The notes beneath the pieces were generated by a model, which saw only the letters and a program-made list of their open reading frames with translations, did no database searches and had not been told where the DNA came from. Positions 45,401 to 56,889 of a DNA stretch of 64,000 bases are shown piece by piece. Source of the DNA: Nissolia schottii (taxonomy: Eukaryota > Streptophyta > Magnoliopsida > Fabales > Fabaceae). The stretch covers positions 104,973-168,972 of the forward strand of contig QANU01016049.1 in NCBI GenBank assembly GCA_003254905.1, in the 5' to 3' direction. Every line of letters begins with the position of its first letter. Position 1 is the first letter of the stretch. A program made the translations under genes and the position numbers.

Positions 45401-45636
45401 CTCATTTTTGTTCTATGTCACCTTTTCTCAAACTCTTCCATGTACTTTCCACTCAAACATACATAGTTTCTCACATCATTTCAACCTCTAGCCATGCTCT
45501 AACTTTGCTTTACATTATCACATTATAACAAAATATTTCAAGGCATTAAGCATATAACACATAAACATAAAACACACATAAACATACAAAATCATTCATG
45601 AGCTCAAGAGCACTAAAGAATGAGTGAAAGCCTAAG

Positions 45637-45870
45637 TTACCCACTTCCAAAGAGTTCTTGGTGAAGGAGGTTTGGGAGTGGAGTTCCACAAGCCTTGATG
45701 TTCCAAAGCTTTATGTCACCTTTGTCACCTTTCTCCAAGGATGAAGGTCTTGCAAGATGAAGAGGATGACAATGTGGTTCCTCTTGGTTGTGGTTGTAGG
45801 AAAATGAGACTAAGAGGAGGAGGCTTTGTGTGTGTGGGTTCGGTTCTTGGAGGGTGAGGAAGGGTAGCAA
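45637..45870 (-). CDS. Putative LTR ORF, 77 codons (B1)
   Basis: Sense frame with H-N-Q-E-E-P-H-C-H-P-L-H-L-A-R-P and L-E-K-G-D-K-G-D-I-K-L. A diverged version occurs in B2 (7436-7831: K-Q-E-E-S-H-H-H-H, L-E-K-G-D-I-K-L) and, with stops, in H (about 56400-56640). The recurrence may be plain homology without coding selection. No family is recognised. Confidence 0.25.
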   Translation of the reverse strand: MLPFLTLQEPNPHTQSLLLLVSFSYNHNQEEPHCHPLHLARPSSLEKGDKGDIKLWNIKACGTPLPNLLHQELFGSG

Positions 45871-46544
45871 GAATGCTTGTTTTTCTTTAGAAGCAAGGTG
45901 GTGTTCTTGGGATTTGTTTGGGGTGTGGCTATGGGGTTTGAAGAAGATGAAAATTTCTTGGAGAGAAATGGGGAGAGGGTTTGGTTTGGAGGGCTTGGAT
46001 GGAGGAGAAGAGTATTTGATTTTTGAAATTTAATAAAATGGTGAATAGTAAGAAGTATGGCTAATGATTTGATGAGGTATGGTGATAGACATTTGGAAGC
46101 TTAAATTAGGGAGATATTTTTGACTAAAATTCCCTTCACTAACCGTGCAGCCATCTCCATTCAGCTGAGGAGATTTTAATTTCTCCCAGTCCCGGTTTAC
46201 TCGTGTTTTATCGCTCGCAGTCTCGGTGCGTCGCGCACGGTCGTCTGAAAAATATTCCGTTTGTACCGTCGCGATCCTCTATTTCCCACCTACCTAAGGG
46301 TATTAATATTAAAGGTGATTGTGAAATTTTCCTCTGGGAGATTATTTTCACGTACATCATTTTGCGTGCCAAAATTCATCGGCAACCGATGGCGGTTCGG
46401 TTGTGCGCCGAGTTTTCTACCGCCACACGTCGAAATTCCGAGGGATATTTTAACTAAAATTTCCCATCTCAATTCTCTAATCATTATGAAAAATTAATAA
46501 ATCACAATTATTCCTCTAAGAGAAAATCGGGATGTTACACACGT

Positions 46545-47802
46545 CGTACAGACACGCCCCTTGCCAGTTCAGCAAGACGAATTGGTTACGAGCAACGCAG
46601 GTAAAGAGACCTGACTACGATATGTAAGACGGGCATAGGCCCACACATGTAAAACAGGCATAGGTCTGTATAAATGAAATGATGACTAAGGGGCCCCACT
46701 AAAAGAGAAAAAGAGAAACAGATCGAGCCATAGGGTTGGTCAAAGCGTGTCCATGCCTGATCATTCATAGGTCTGATCCCTCGCCATTCCAGAAAGAGGG
46801 GATGGTTGCACTAATTGCATTCGATGTTTACCTCCTATGAGCCTTACATGGTTAGCTACCATACCGGTAAAGAGCGCCACCGGGTCGATGCAATAGTAGC
46901 AAAAAGAGGTTGTAGGCCGAGGCCACGGCTACAAAGGTGTAAGGACTAAGTAGGATGCAGCCACAGAGCGCATAAGAGATTCCCAAGTCCCCTCATGCAC
47001 TATGTAATTGAATGTATGAACTGATGAATGATGATATGGTGATAACTATGTATGTATAATTGTTTAAGCATTATGTATAACTGTTCATGCATTATGTATC
47101 GTCAAGGGAACGTCCCCTAAGTAACAACGTACAGTTAATAAGCACGAAGCCTAGGTAATGACAAGATTAGACACCCAGTCACCTAGTAAAGTAGATAAAG
47201 TTGCTCAGGGTGTAGGTACAAGCTAATAACTGGCAGGAACTAGTATTGCATGAAACGTAGAGGTTTTCCTGAGTGGCTGGAGAATGCCCGAGTAATTGAA
47301 CTGTAGTAGCCACGTAGAGTTTCCACTAAGAACGTAGTCGTTCTTATCCCCACTCGTGTATGGCTCCAGGGATGGAAGATGAGTCTTACTATGCAGATGC
47401 TGTGGAACCTGAGGATGATGGGCACCAGGAGACCTAGATGGTTGTGTAGTCGATATCATAAGGAGAATAAATGTAGTTGTGGAACATGTCTATGGGTGAT
47501 GTAATATAACTAGCATATGGAATGTATTTGTCTTTGTAGAGGACCCCTTATGTGTGTAATCTATGTATCCACTAACTTAAATTTCGACTTACTAGAGGTA
47601 CTATTTGTTATATTATTCTGTTGGACGCACGACTCTTATGTTTTAAACTGTATGCTTAACATAAAAAGGAAAAAAAGAGAAATTGGGTCCCTATTTTATT
47701 AAAGCTAGTATTTTTGAAAAACTAAGGAAAAAGACCCGGAAGTAAACAACCTAGCGGTATTACGTACGGCTCGAGCGTACGAAATCGGCTAGGGGTGTTT
47801 CA
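46545..47802 (+). mobile_element. 5' LTR of element D, second part
   Basis: Resumes at GTCGTACAGACACGCC. It contains the ATAG-loop hairpins (46620-46690), the CACCTAGTAA block (47180-47210), a mini-ORF (47360-47437) and the LTR end GGGTGTTTCA at 47802. Confidence 0.93.
47360..47437 (+). CDS. LTR leader mini-ORF of D (25 aa)
   Basis: M-A-P-G-M-E-D-E-S-Y-Y-A-D-A-V-E-P-E-D-D-G-H-Q-E-T, stop TAG. It follows TTCTTATCCCCACTCGTGT. It matches L1 at 1581 and resembles the A peptide. The second and third codons overlap the conserved CAG-G, so a splice-site reading is equally possible. Confidence 0.4.
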   Translation: MAPGMEDESYYADAVEPEDDGHQET

Positions 47803-47804
47803 TT

Positions 47805-47816
47805 TGGTATCAGAGC
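47805..47816 (+). other. Primer binding site of D (initiator tRNA-Met)
   Basis: TGGTATCAGAGC, two bases after the 5' LTR end; an exact match to the usual initiator tRNA-Met complement. Confidence 0.93.
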
Positions 47817-47969
47817 AGTTTGGTCCGAGTGAGCCTGAGGACTGAGCTGCACTATGCTTCCTAGCATGATGCACAGTGTATACCTTCCTAAGTTGCGTGT
47901 TCTGGTTATGTGCACTGGCTATTCTTGAGACTGATCAACTCAGGATTTTGCAAGTGCTGATACTCAGAC

Positions 47970-49085
47970 ATGCCTCCAAGAAGGGATAACATGTCTCGAG
48001 AGTCTGCTACGGTGGATTTGTCAGAGATACTACAACAAGTGGCGCAAGCTGCTCAGACCCAAGCTGAGGCCACCGCTCAGATTGCGGCTGCCACTGCTCA
48101 GCGGAATGTGATCCCGACTGCTCAAGAAATCGAAACTCTCCGGTACAAGGACTTCATGTGGGCGAATCCGCCGGTGTTCGAGGGATTGATGGATCCAGAT
48201 CTGGTGCATGGCTGGGTCAGGAAGATAGAACAGGTCTTCCAAGATATTCCCTGTACGGACTTTCAGAAGATCAAGTTTGCTTCGAGGAAACTGGAAGGGG
48301 CAGTTGCCGAATAGTGGGATATGACCCGTCCGGTAGTGGAACAGGAGGGGGCAGAAATGTCGTGGGAGCAGTTCAAGATGATCTTCCTGGATAAATATTT
48401 TCCCAGGGAATTACAGGATAGGAAGGAGGCGGAGTTCTTGGAGCTGAAGCAGGGAATAATGAGCATTACGGAATATACTGCGGCACTTGAGAAGTTATGC
48501 CGTTATTCCCGAATGGGTAGGTTTTTCCCAGATGATAACTGGAAATGTGCTAAGTAACACCGAGGCCTGAAGGTTGAGCTGAATGTGTTTCTCGCAACCT
48601 CAGGTGTGCGAGATTATGCTAACCTAGTGAATACCTGCTTGGCTCAGGTAGAGGCCAACCGGGATCTCGCAGAGGTGCACAACGAGCGCAACAAGAGGAG
48701 GTTTGCCGAGACAGGGAACTCACAGATGGACCCACAGAAAAAAGGGTCATTTCAAGCCCCATTCCTAGGAAGGGGTAGGGGCCAGTACTCTCAGAGATCA
48801 CCGCAAGGGGTTGGCAGGTCGCAGAATCAGCCCAGGAACGGGCCACCAGCATCACGACCTCAGTCACAGGGAGGAGCGAACCAGAAACTGCCAGAGGCCA
48901 GGCCGGCTTGCTTAAAGTGCAATAAGCCTCATGCAGGCGAGTGTTTGGCAGGGCAAAATGTATGCTACAGGTGTGGCCAAGGAGGGCATTTCGCCAGGGA
49001 TTGCAGAGCACACCTCCCATCGTCCCAGCGCCAGGGTCGTGTGTTCACTATGGCTGCAGAGGAAGCCCAGCAGGAGAAGGACTAA
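47970..49085 (+). pseudogene. D: gag with zinc knuckle
   Basis: ATG 47970 (M-P-P-R-R-D), one frame to 49085. Gag domain motifs: W-A-N-P-P-V-F-E-G, F-A-S-R-K-L-E-G, F-L-D-K-Y-F-P-R-E-L-Q and R-D-Y-A-N-L-V-N-T-C. Knuckle C-Y-R-C-G-Q-G-G-H-F-A-R-D-C near 48963-49005, preceded by C-L-K-C-N-K-P-H. Two nonsense codons: TAG 48312-48314, where element A has a Trp codon (TGG), and TAA at 48555-48557. A frameshift near 49085 separates it from the protease. Confidence 0.93.
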
Positions 49086-49615
49086 TCCTAGGTACGTGTT
49101 CTATCAATGGGAAACCGTTGACTGTGTTGTATGACTCTGGAGCCTCGCACTCCTTTATCTCTCAGGGTAATGTGAAGGAGCTACAATTATCTCATACGAT
49201 GCTACCATATACTCTGTCCGTGTCGACGCCTACCGCACCATCTGTCAAGACTTGTCAGGTGTGTCTTAGGTGCCCATTTCAGCTACAGGAAAAGGAGTTC
49301 GTAGCTGACTTAATTTGCCTCCCCCTAGTTGGACTGGATGTTATACTAGGGATGGACTGGTTGGAGGCTAATGGGGTGGTGCTGGATTGCGCCAACAAAT
49401 TAGTGATTCTTCCTTCGGGAGTTGCAATTTCGACAGGGTTGGGCGAAGAACTGCCAACCCTATACTGTTACCGGTTGGAGGACCAAGGGTTTGTATTCCT
49501 AGCATCCTCAGAGGTAAAGACTATGGATCAAAGGATTGAGGCGATTCCAGTAGTATGTGAGTACCCGATGTTTTTCCCGACGATATCCCTGAGTTCCCAC
49601 CAGAGCGGGAAGTAG
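49086..49615 (+). pseudogene. D: aspartic protease
   Basis: In a different frame from gag: G-L-I-L-G-T-C, V-L-Y-D-S-G-A-S-H-S-F-I (active site near 49125-49160), V-G-L-D-V-I-L-G-M-D-W-L. The frame shifts again near 49568, at the V-V-C-E-Y-P stretch before RT. Confidence 0.9.
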
Positions 49616-50292
49616 AGTTCTCTATTGACCTCATACCGGGTGTCGGACCCATCTCCATTACCCCCTACCGTATGTCCCCGGTAGAATTGCAAGAATTGAA
49701 GCAATTAGAGGAGTTGATGGACAAAGAATTCATCAGGCTGAGTGCATCGCTGTGGGGAGCCCTGGTGTTGTTCGTCAAGAAAAAGGACGGCACTATGAGG
49801 CTTTGCATTGACTATAGACAGCTTAACAAGGTGACGATTAAAAACAAGTACCCTCTACCGAGGATAGATGACCTCTTGGACCAGTTAAAAGGAGCTAGGG
49901 TATTTTTGAAGATTGATCTAAGGTCGGGATATCATCAGATACGGGTACGCGAGGAGGACATTGCCAAGACGGCATTTAGGTCCCGTTATGGACACTATGA
50001 ATTTAGGGTAATGTCGTTCGGTCTGACCAATGCCCCTGCCATTTTTATGGATTATATGAACCGCATTTTCCATGCCTACTTGGACGATTGTGTGATTGTT
50101 TTTATAGATGATATTTTGGTGTACTCGAAGGATGAGGAGGAACATGCCCGGCACTTGAGGATTGTATTAGGAATCCTGAGGGCGAGGAAGTTGTATGCTA
50201 ACCTATCAAAATGCGAGTTTTGGGAAAAAGAAGTACAGTTCCTAGGGCACGTGGTGTCGGAGAAGGGTGTCGCAGTGGACCTAGCAAAGTAG
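49569..50292 (+). pseudogene. D: reverse transcriptase
   Basis: Open frame 49672-50292 with [47 protein letters not shown] and intact F-I-D-D-I-L. Small lesions: an apparent codon loss in E-L-K-Q-L-E-E and a frameshift near 50285, after which the thumb continues in another frame. Confidence 0.93.
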
Positions 50293-50993
50293 AGGCAGTC
50301 GAAACTTGGGAAAAGCCCACCTCCGTCACGGAGGTCTGGAGTTTTCTAGGTTTCGCAAGGTACTACCGGCGATTCATTGAAGGATTTTCCCAAATCGCCT
50401 TGCCTCTGACCAAGTTGACGCGTAAGGGAGTCAAACTAACATGGTCACCCAAATGTGAACGGAGCTTCACGGAGCTGAAGGAAAGGTTGACCACGGCTCC
50501 GGTTTTGATATTGCCAGATCCCCAGTTGCCTTTTGAAGTATATTGCGACGCCTCAAAAGCAGGGTTAGGATGCGTGTTGATGCAGCAACGGCAAGTAATC
50601 ACCTATGCCTCGAGACAATTAAGGCCCCATGAGACCAACTACCCCACGCACGATTTGGAGTTAGCTACGGTAGTTTTTACGCTAAAGATTTGGAGGCATT
50701 ATTTGTACAGGGTACGATTTGAAGTATTTTCTGATCATAAAAGCTTGAAATACCTTTTCGATCAGAAGGAGCTTAATATGAGACAGAGGAGGTGGACCGA
50801 GTTTTTGAAGGATTATGACTTCGGCCTGAATTATCATCCGGGAAAGACCAATGTGGTAGCTGATGCCTTAAGCCAGAAGTCGTTGCATATGGCTTATCTG
50901 ATGGTACGGGAGACACAGTTACTAGAGGAGTTTAGTGATCTCGATCTAACCGTCGCCCGTCACATCAATCGTCTAATATTATACCCTTTGTAA
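50285..50993 (+). pseudogene. D: RT thumb and RNase H
   Basis: Open frame with [50 protein letters not shown] and [15 protein letters not shown]. All RNase H acidic positions are present. Ends in a TAA at 50991-50993. Confidence 0.92.
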
Positions 50994-52141
50994 GTCACGA
51001 GCGATTTTAAACAGCGGATTATGAAGGCTCAAGAGGCATGCCAGGAAAAGACGTGGTGCTACTTTTGCAACGCCATAGCCGCAGGGAAGATCAAGGAGGT
51101 AACCACTGATCCAGAAGGGATGTTGCGATTCTGCCAGCGCATCTGTGTGCCTAGCGAGGGCAGCCTGCGAGAGGATATCTTAGGAGAAGGGCATAAAAGC
51201 CAGTTTACGATACACCCAGGGACTGCCAAGATGTACCACAACTTGCGGAAGATGTTTTGGTAGCCTGGATTAAAAGGGGATGCAGAAGACTGGGTACAGA
51301 AATGCTTGGTTTGCTAGAAAGTGAAGATTGAGCACCAGAAGCCGCCCGAATTACTGAATCCTCTAGAAATTCCTGAATGGAAATGGAGTGGTATCGCGAT
51401 GGACTTTGTCACCGGACTACCACGTACCTAAACGGGAATGGATGCAGTATGGGTGATAGTTGACAGGCTGACTAAATCCGCTCATTTTATCCCTATCAAA
51501 ATGAATTACTCGATGGAGAAGTTAGTGCAGGTATATCTGAAGGAGGTGGTACGGTTGCACGGAATTCCCTCTTCCATTATTTCAGATAGAGATCCCAGGT
51601 TTACCTCCCATTTGTGGACATCCTTTCAAAGAGCCTAAGGATGGCAATTGCATTTGAGTTCGGCATACCATCCTCAGACGGACGGCCAGTCAGAGAGAAC
51701 CATCCAAATTTTGGAAGACATGCTGTGGGCATGCGCAATTGATACTCCTAGAAATTGGGAAGAGCTGATGCCACTTGTGGATTTCTCGTACATCAATAGT
51801 TATCAAGCCAGTATAGGCATGGCCCCTTTCGAGGCTCTCTACGAACGGAAATGCCAGTCACTACTGTGTTGGAATGATAGTAGGCAATACCAAGGACTGA
51901 CTCCAGAGGAAAAGCAAGAGGCCGAAGATATGATAAAACTAGTGCGTCAGAGAATGCTTACCACACAGAGCCCGCAAAAGAGTTATACGGATGTTCGCCG
52001 GAGACCGTTGGAATTTCAAGAAGGAGAGCACATTTTTCTAAGGGTCGTGCCAGCGACTGGGATTGGGAGATCCTTGAAAGTCAGGAAGTTGAGCCCTCGA
52101 TTTATGGGTCCCTTTCAAATCCTGGAGCGCGTAGGCCAATA
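50994..52141 (+). pseudogene. D: integrase
   Basis: Same frame as RNase H, broken by stops only (near 51261, 51315, 51429, 51636 and the end at 52139). Zinc finger: H-P-G-T-A-K-M-Y-H-N-L and C-L-V-C with a stop in place of Gln next to it. Core: [46 protein letters not shown]. The D, D, E positions remain. C-terminal F-M-G-P-F-Q-I-L-E-R-V ends the frame. Confidence 0.93.
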
Positions 52142-52435
52142 GCCTACAGGATAGCTCTACCACCGAATTTGGCCAACATCCATGATGTCTTCCATGTTTC
52201 CCAGCTACAAAAATACCACGCCTCTCCAGACCATGTACTGCAGCCAGAACAAGTACAGTTGCGAGAAGATCTAGCTTTACCTCTTACTCCTCAGAAAGTT
52301 ATCGACTGCAAGACTCGTCAGACACGGAGTAAGGAGATTCCCATGGTATGGGTGATATGGGCGAATGGAGAATTGGAAGAACAGATGTGGGAACTAGAGG
52401 AGGAGATGCGAAAGGCTTACCCCGAGCTATTCTAA
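52142..52435 (+). pseudogene. D: integrase tail and chromodomain
   Basis: One frame shifted from integrase: N-I-H-D-V-F-H-V-S-Q-L, then S-K-E-I-P-M-V-W-V-I-W-A-N-G and E-E-Q-M-W-E-L, ending P-E-L-F-stop at 52435. It is the chromodomain core of a Tekay element, aligned with those of A and T0. Confidence 0.9.
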
Positions 52436-52481
52436 AAGTACGAATCCCAACTATACTTAAATTTCGGGGATGAAATTTTTC

Positions 52482-52494
52482 TAAGGGGGTAAAA
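52482..52494 (+). other. Polypurine tract of D
   Basis: TAAGGGGGTAAAA immediately before the 3' LTR start TGTAACAACCC at 52495. Confidence 0.8.
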
Positions 52495-52527
52495 TGTAAC
52501 AACCCGACTTTCTGTAGGGAGGTCTTA
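52495..52527 (+). mobile_element. 3' LTR of D, first 33 bp
   Basis: Matches the start of the D 5' LTR (one T/C difference in ACTTTC(T/C)GT) up to GGAGGTCTTA, where E is inserted. TCTTA at 52523-52527 is the predicted target; its right copy lies outside the window. Confidence 0.9.
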
Positions 52528-53389
52528 TGCAACACCCTGCTAACTGCCTACTTCCATGGTAGTAAGCAATGATCACAGGGTTGTTGTTCGCTGCGTAGGG
52601 TTACTTATAGCCCTTACTTTTACCTTTGCAAATAATTCATACACAGAAATAGGGACCAATTTGAAAATCGTTCATGTTCTTATTAAATTATAAATTAGGA
52701 GCCATGTGTGATGAAGAAACATATAACAATAATCGATAACGTCTACTACAAGTTAGGTAGAGAGCACAGTGGATCGTGAAATACAATAGTATATATATAT
52801 TTACAACAAGGTCCCAAAGTACAGTTACACATTTGCCTTAGTAATAAATAGTTACACAGAGAGTATAACAATCATAAAACATAATACAAACATTCATCGC
52901 CTTAGTGCGGCCGTGGTCGTTTCGCTCCGGCTCCGATCTACAGCTCTCTGTCGCTTACCGTGCGTCTCTTGGGTCGATTTCCTCGTTGAGCCCACCTGGA
53001 TCCATAACCGAGTGGGGGTGAGAACTCTAGGTCCTCAGTGGGTTCCTGTGGCTACCTATGATTCATTTACTCGAGTATCCTCCAGGCCATTCAGGAATTT
53101 CTAAGTGATCTTGCATACTAACACCCTATTGATTATTATCTGGCCTAAGGTCCTGAACAGCTTTATCTAAGATTATCTAGGTGATAGGGGAACTAGTCTT
53201 TCTTACTAAGTCTGCGTGCTTATAAATCCTACATTTCAATTATAATTAAGCTACTCGTCTCGGGTCGTTCCCTTAACGTCACATATTACACCAACAATCA
53301 TAAATGAATATTAATGCACATACAGGTATTCATCAATTCACATATATATATAATTACATACTTCATGGGGGCATTGGGGATCTCTTATG

Positions 53390-53700
53390 TGTATCGGCTT
53401 GCCGGGTTAGCATCTCACTTCTCCGCTTTGGTACATACCAGCTTGTCGGGTCCGTGCATCTTTTCTTTAGGCGTTTCGGCTTGCTGGATTAGCTCTCTAT
53501 CTCCATATGCATACCGGCTTGTCGGGTTAGCGCTTTTACCTTTACTTCCTCCTTTTTCTTCTATCCATCCTTTACCTTCCATGTCATTAACCTCTTCAAA
53601 CCAGCCGACCTTGGACGACTGATTCGTTAACCAATCCAAACTTGTAAGGACGGGCAAGGTAACACATCAACCAGTCCACTTGTGTACTGGTGAGGGGCTT
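53390..53700 (-). repeat. Degenerate hairpin cluster in LTR E
   Basis: Units of TATCGGCTTGCCGGGTTAGCA and CATACCGGCTTGTCGGGTTAGCG type (53395-53535), then CCAATCC / CCAGTCC units (53630-53690). They are the same classes as in T0 and G, with more changes. Confidence 0.55.
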
Positions 53701-53929
53701 GTCTGTAAGACTTTGCCAAGAGAGGGCTTTCCTAGCATATAACTATATACATATTTCCCTAAGTTCCATTATGCTTTCTTGAATATTAAGTCATTGACCT
53801 CTAGTGTTCTAGGGTTGTCCTAACTCCTAGGTGACATCCCATCCTCATGATGCATGCTCAAATACATAAGAATGGCTTAACCATAGTCATTGGATCCCTT
53901 AAAAACACTAAACTCCCAACTCTGCCAGG

Positions 53930-54165
53930 TTTCATTCGAATACTTGCTGTGGTATTCGAATGAAATCCCTCGGAGTTCTTTCATTCGATTAGAATAGGCT
54001 TTCATTCCACTGAAATCCCTCGGCATCCGTTCATTCGAATACTAGGAGATTCATTCGATTGAAATCCGTAAAATTCGCCTTTATTCGACTGCGGTGGAAT
54101 TCATTCGAAGGAAAACTCGATTGGGCTTTCATTCGACTGAATTCCTGGCGTATTCGAATACAGAC
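53930..54165 (-). repeat. CATTCG minisatellite in LTR E
   Basis: Repeats of CATTCGAATACTTG, CATTCGATTGAAATCC and CATTCGACTG. G (60960-61205) has the same array unit for unit with small differences. Confidence 0.8.
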
Positions 54166-54366
54166 TACAAAAATCGCCTCCCGAGACTCCAGATCGCAAA
54201 TTCTTACTGTTCCTAGGGTTCCAAGTAGTACAGTTATTCGTTTCAATTTTCCATCGTTCACAAAACCCTTTTTACACAGTATCCCCCCAAAATACTACTT
54301 AACAATTCTATAGTCAAATATTCAGATAGGCACATATACAGTTAAAAACTAAACCACATAGACAGT

Positions 54367-55458
54367 ACCCTAATTTCAGCTTACGCTCTAATCGTAACAC
54401 TGATTATAGGGTTTGTTATCTGCTTGGCTGAGGTTACTTTTAGCCCCTACTTTTAGCTTGGAAAATATTTCTTACTTGAAAATACGGACCGTTTTGAAAT
54501 TTTTCTCACATCCTCACTAGTTTACAAATTTAGAGCCATACGCGTCAATGAATTATATATGGATACAAGCGATAGAGTCTTATCAGACTTAAGCATTGCC
54601 ATTCTAAGAAATAGGTCTCTAGAATATTTTATACCATACATATATGTACAATCAATTGGTCCATAATACAACAGCACAGTTAAATAATAATATACTTTAC
54701 ATTTATCACACTTAGTCGCCAACAACCTGAATAGATCGTGTGACTGCCACACATTGCTCATCACGAATCCCTACCTTGCTTGCTAGTTGATCGGTAGCAC
54801 TGGTTGCTCCTCCACGATGCCTTAGCTCAGGGGCTTCTGCTACAGTAGAAGTTATTGTCCTCGTTCCAAGGTATGCTTTGATCCCCACAGCGTGTCACAA
54901 GTTCCTACCTGGAATCATAACGAAGTGGGGGTGAGAACATTTCGTCCTCAGTGGGGTCCTTCGGGGAATACCTACTCGTTTCACTTCAATTATGATTCCG
55001 CCGCTCAGGGGGTCTCTAAGTGTCGACTCATACTAATACCCCTACTGTTTATTATCCATACTAGGCCTGAGCAGCTTTATCTAATTACTAGGTGATCGTG
55101 GGGAATCTAATCTTGCTTAACCTAGTTATTGAATCTCGTGCTTTCTAACTTAGAGTGTCAGGGCCTAGTGATACTGCATCACGTACCCACGTTTTTCTAC
55201 TCGAGATGTTACCTCGTGACGTGCATTACATATAGACATACTTACACATACATGTATATATATACAACATTCATCAAGAAATCTTTAATGCATGTCAGGG
55301 GAAAGGGGGTTCTCTTACACGCCTGTGGTTGCGTCCTTCTTCTTCGCTGCTGGATGCCCTCACCCCCTTGCTGACTGCGGGACCGTCGTCCCTCATACAG
55401 CCGCAACCACTTGTAACCACTCGACTGATAGAATGGCAGGAGTGTACCCTAGCGATAC
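54367..55458 (-). mobile_element. LTR F (family B), left part
   Basis: Begins ACCCTAATTTCAGC, so the expected first bases TGTAAC of the family are missing at the join with E. Contains CACTT.. / TTCTCACCCCCACT near 54935, the CTAATTACTAGGTGATC block (55067-55095) and the CTTCGCTGCTGGATGCCCTCACC stretch shared with B1 and H. Ends at the G insertion; GATAC (55454-55458) is the left target copy. Confidence 0.82.
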
Positions 55459-55725
55459 TGCAACACCCTAGCTAGTTGGCCTATGCTTAAGTCATAGGTT
55501 TCCCTGGCTAGGTACTTGAATGCTGGGCTGTGAACTACTATTGTTCTAGTTTACTAGTTGAAATTAGGGTTACCGAAAATACGGGCCAATTTGAAACTTG
55601 CTTGGGAAATACATGCATAAGAAAATAAAGAGCCGTGCAAGTAATATAACGACTAGCGACATAACGAAAAGATTCTCTGAGTGAGAATACGTACCTATAG
55701 TGCGGAGCTTTATCGGCAGACAATA
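55459..55725 (-). mobile_element. Solo LTR G, left part
   Basis: Starts TGCAACACCCTAGC. Cut by H at 55725, with CAATA as the duplicated target. Resumes at 59271. Confidence 0.87.
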
Positions 55726-56889
55726 TGTAACATCCCGATTTTTCTCTTAGAGGAATAATCGTGATTAATTAATTTTTAATCATGATTAGAGAATTGAGAT
55801 AGGAAATTTTAGCTAAAATATCCCTAGGAATTTGGACGTGTCGCGGTAGAAATTTCGGCAGACAACCGAACAGCCGTTGTTCGCCGATGAAATTTGGCAC
55901 GCAAAACGGTGTACGTGAAAATAATCTTTCAGAGAAAAAATTCACAAACACCTTCAAACATTAATACCCTTAGGTAGGTGGGAAATTGAGGATCGCGACG
56001 GTCCAAACGGAATATTTTTCGGACGACTGTGCGCGACGCACCGACACTGCGAACGATAAAACACGAGCGAACCGGAACCGGAATAAAATGAAATTTCAGC
56101 AGCTACAAGAAGATGGGCTGCACGTTTTTTGGGGAATTTTGGGTCAAAAATATCCCCTAAATCAAGCTTACACACATCTCATCACCATACCTTCATTAAT
56201 TACTACCCATACTTTCTACTATTCACCTTTTTATTAAATTTCAAAAATAACAATTAAATTTCTCACCATTTCAGCCACCAAGACCGAACCCTCTCTTCCA
56301 TTTCCTCTCCCAAAATTTTCATCTCCTTCAAACTCCATAGCCACTCTTCAAACAAACTCCAAAAACACCACCTTGCTTCTAAAGAAAAAAAAAAGCATTC
56401 TTGCTACCCTTCTTCACCCTCCAAGAATAGAACCCACACACACAAAGCCTCCTCCTCTTAGTCTCATTTTCCTACAACCACAACCAAGAGGAACCACATT
56501 GTCATCCTCTTCATCTTGCAAGACCTTCATCCTTGGAGAAAGGTGACAAAGGTGGCATAAAGCTTTGGAACATCAAGGCTTGTGGAACTCCACTCCCAAA
56601 CCTCCTTCACCTAGAACTCTTTGGAAGTGGGTAACTTAGGCTTTCACTCATTCTTTAGTGCTCTTGAGCTCATGAATGATTTTGTATGTTTATGTGTGTT
56701 TTATGTTTATGTGTTATATGCTTAATGCCTTGAAATATTTTGTTATAATGTGATAATGTAAAGCAAAGTTAGAGCATGGCTAGAGGTTGAAATGATGTGA
56801 GAAACTATGTATGTTTGAGTGGAAAGTACATGGAAGAGTTTGAGAAAAGGTGACATAGAACAAAAATGAGGTTTTTGGCATAAAAGGGC

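Larger units (their letters stand above)
42861..46539 (-). mobile_element. Solo LTR B1 inside the D 5' LTR
   Basis: 3679 bp, TGTAACACCC..GATGTTACA on the plus strand, with a perfect target duplication CACGT (42856-42860 and 46540-46544) and no internal region. Closely similar to H (55726-59265) in reverse and to F. It contains, plus-strand order, the TTCTCACCCCCACT block (about 43465, reversed), the CACCTAGTAA block (43600-43628), an eight-hairpin array (43995-44209), about four tandem 175-bp units (44690-45400), the GTTACCCACTTCC block (45635-45648), and a proline/histidine-coding stretch. Confidence 0.95.
52528..54366 (-). mobile_element. LTR E, left part
   Basis: Minus-strand Tekay-type LTR starting (plus strand) TGCAACACCCTGC. 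It carries the TTCTCACCCCCACT / CAG-G block near 53005, the TATCTAGGTGATAG block (53150-53195), degenerate two-class hairpins (53390-53700), a GCCAAGAGAGGGCTTTCCTAG block and CATTCG repeats. It is close to G in layout and sequence. F cuts it after CACATAGACAGT; the rest is beyond the window. Confidence 0.85.

Noticed and set aside
54367-55458. F as a separate solo LTR ending at 55458
   Set aside because: The sequence continues without loss at 62122 after removing G, including the GATA(C/G) duplication.
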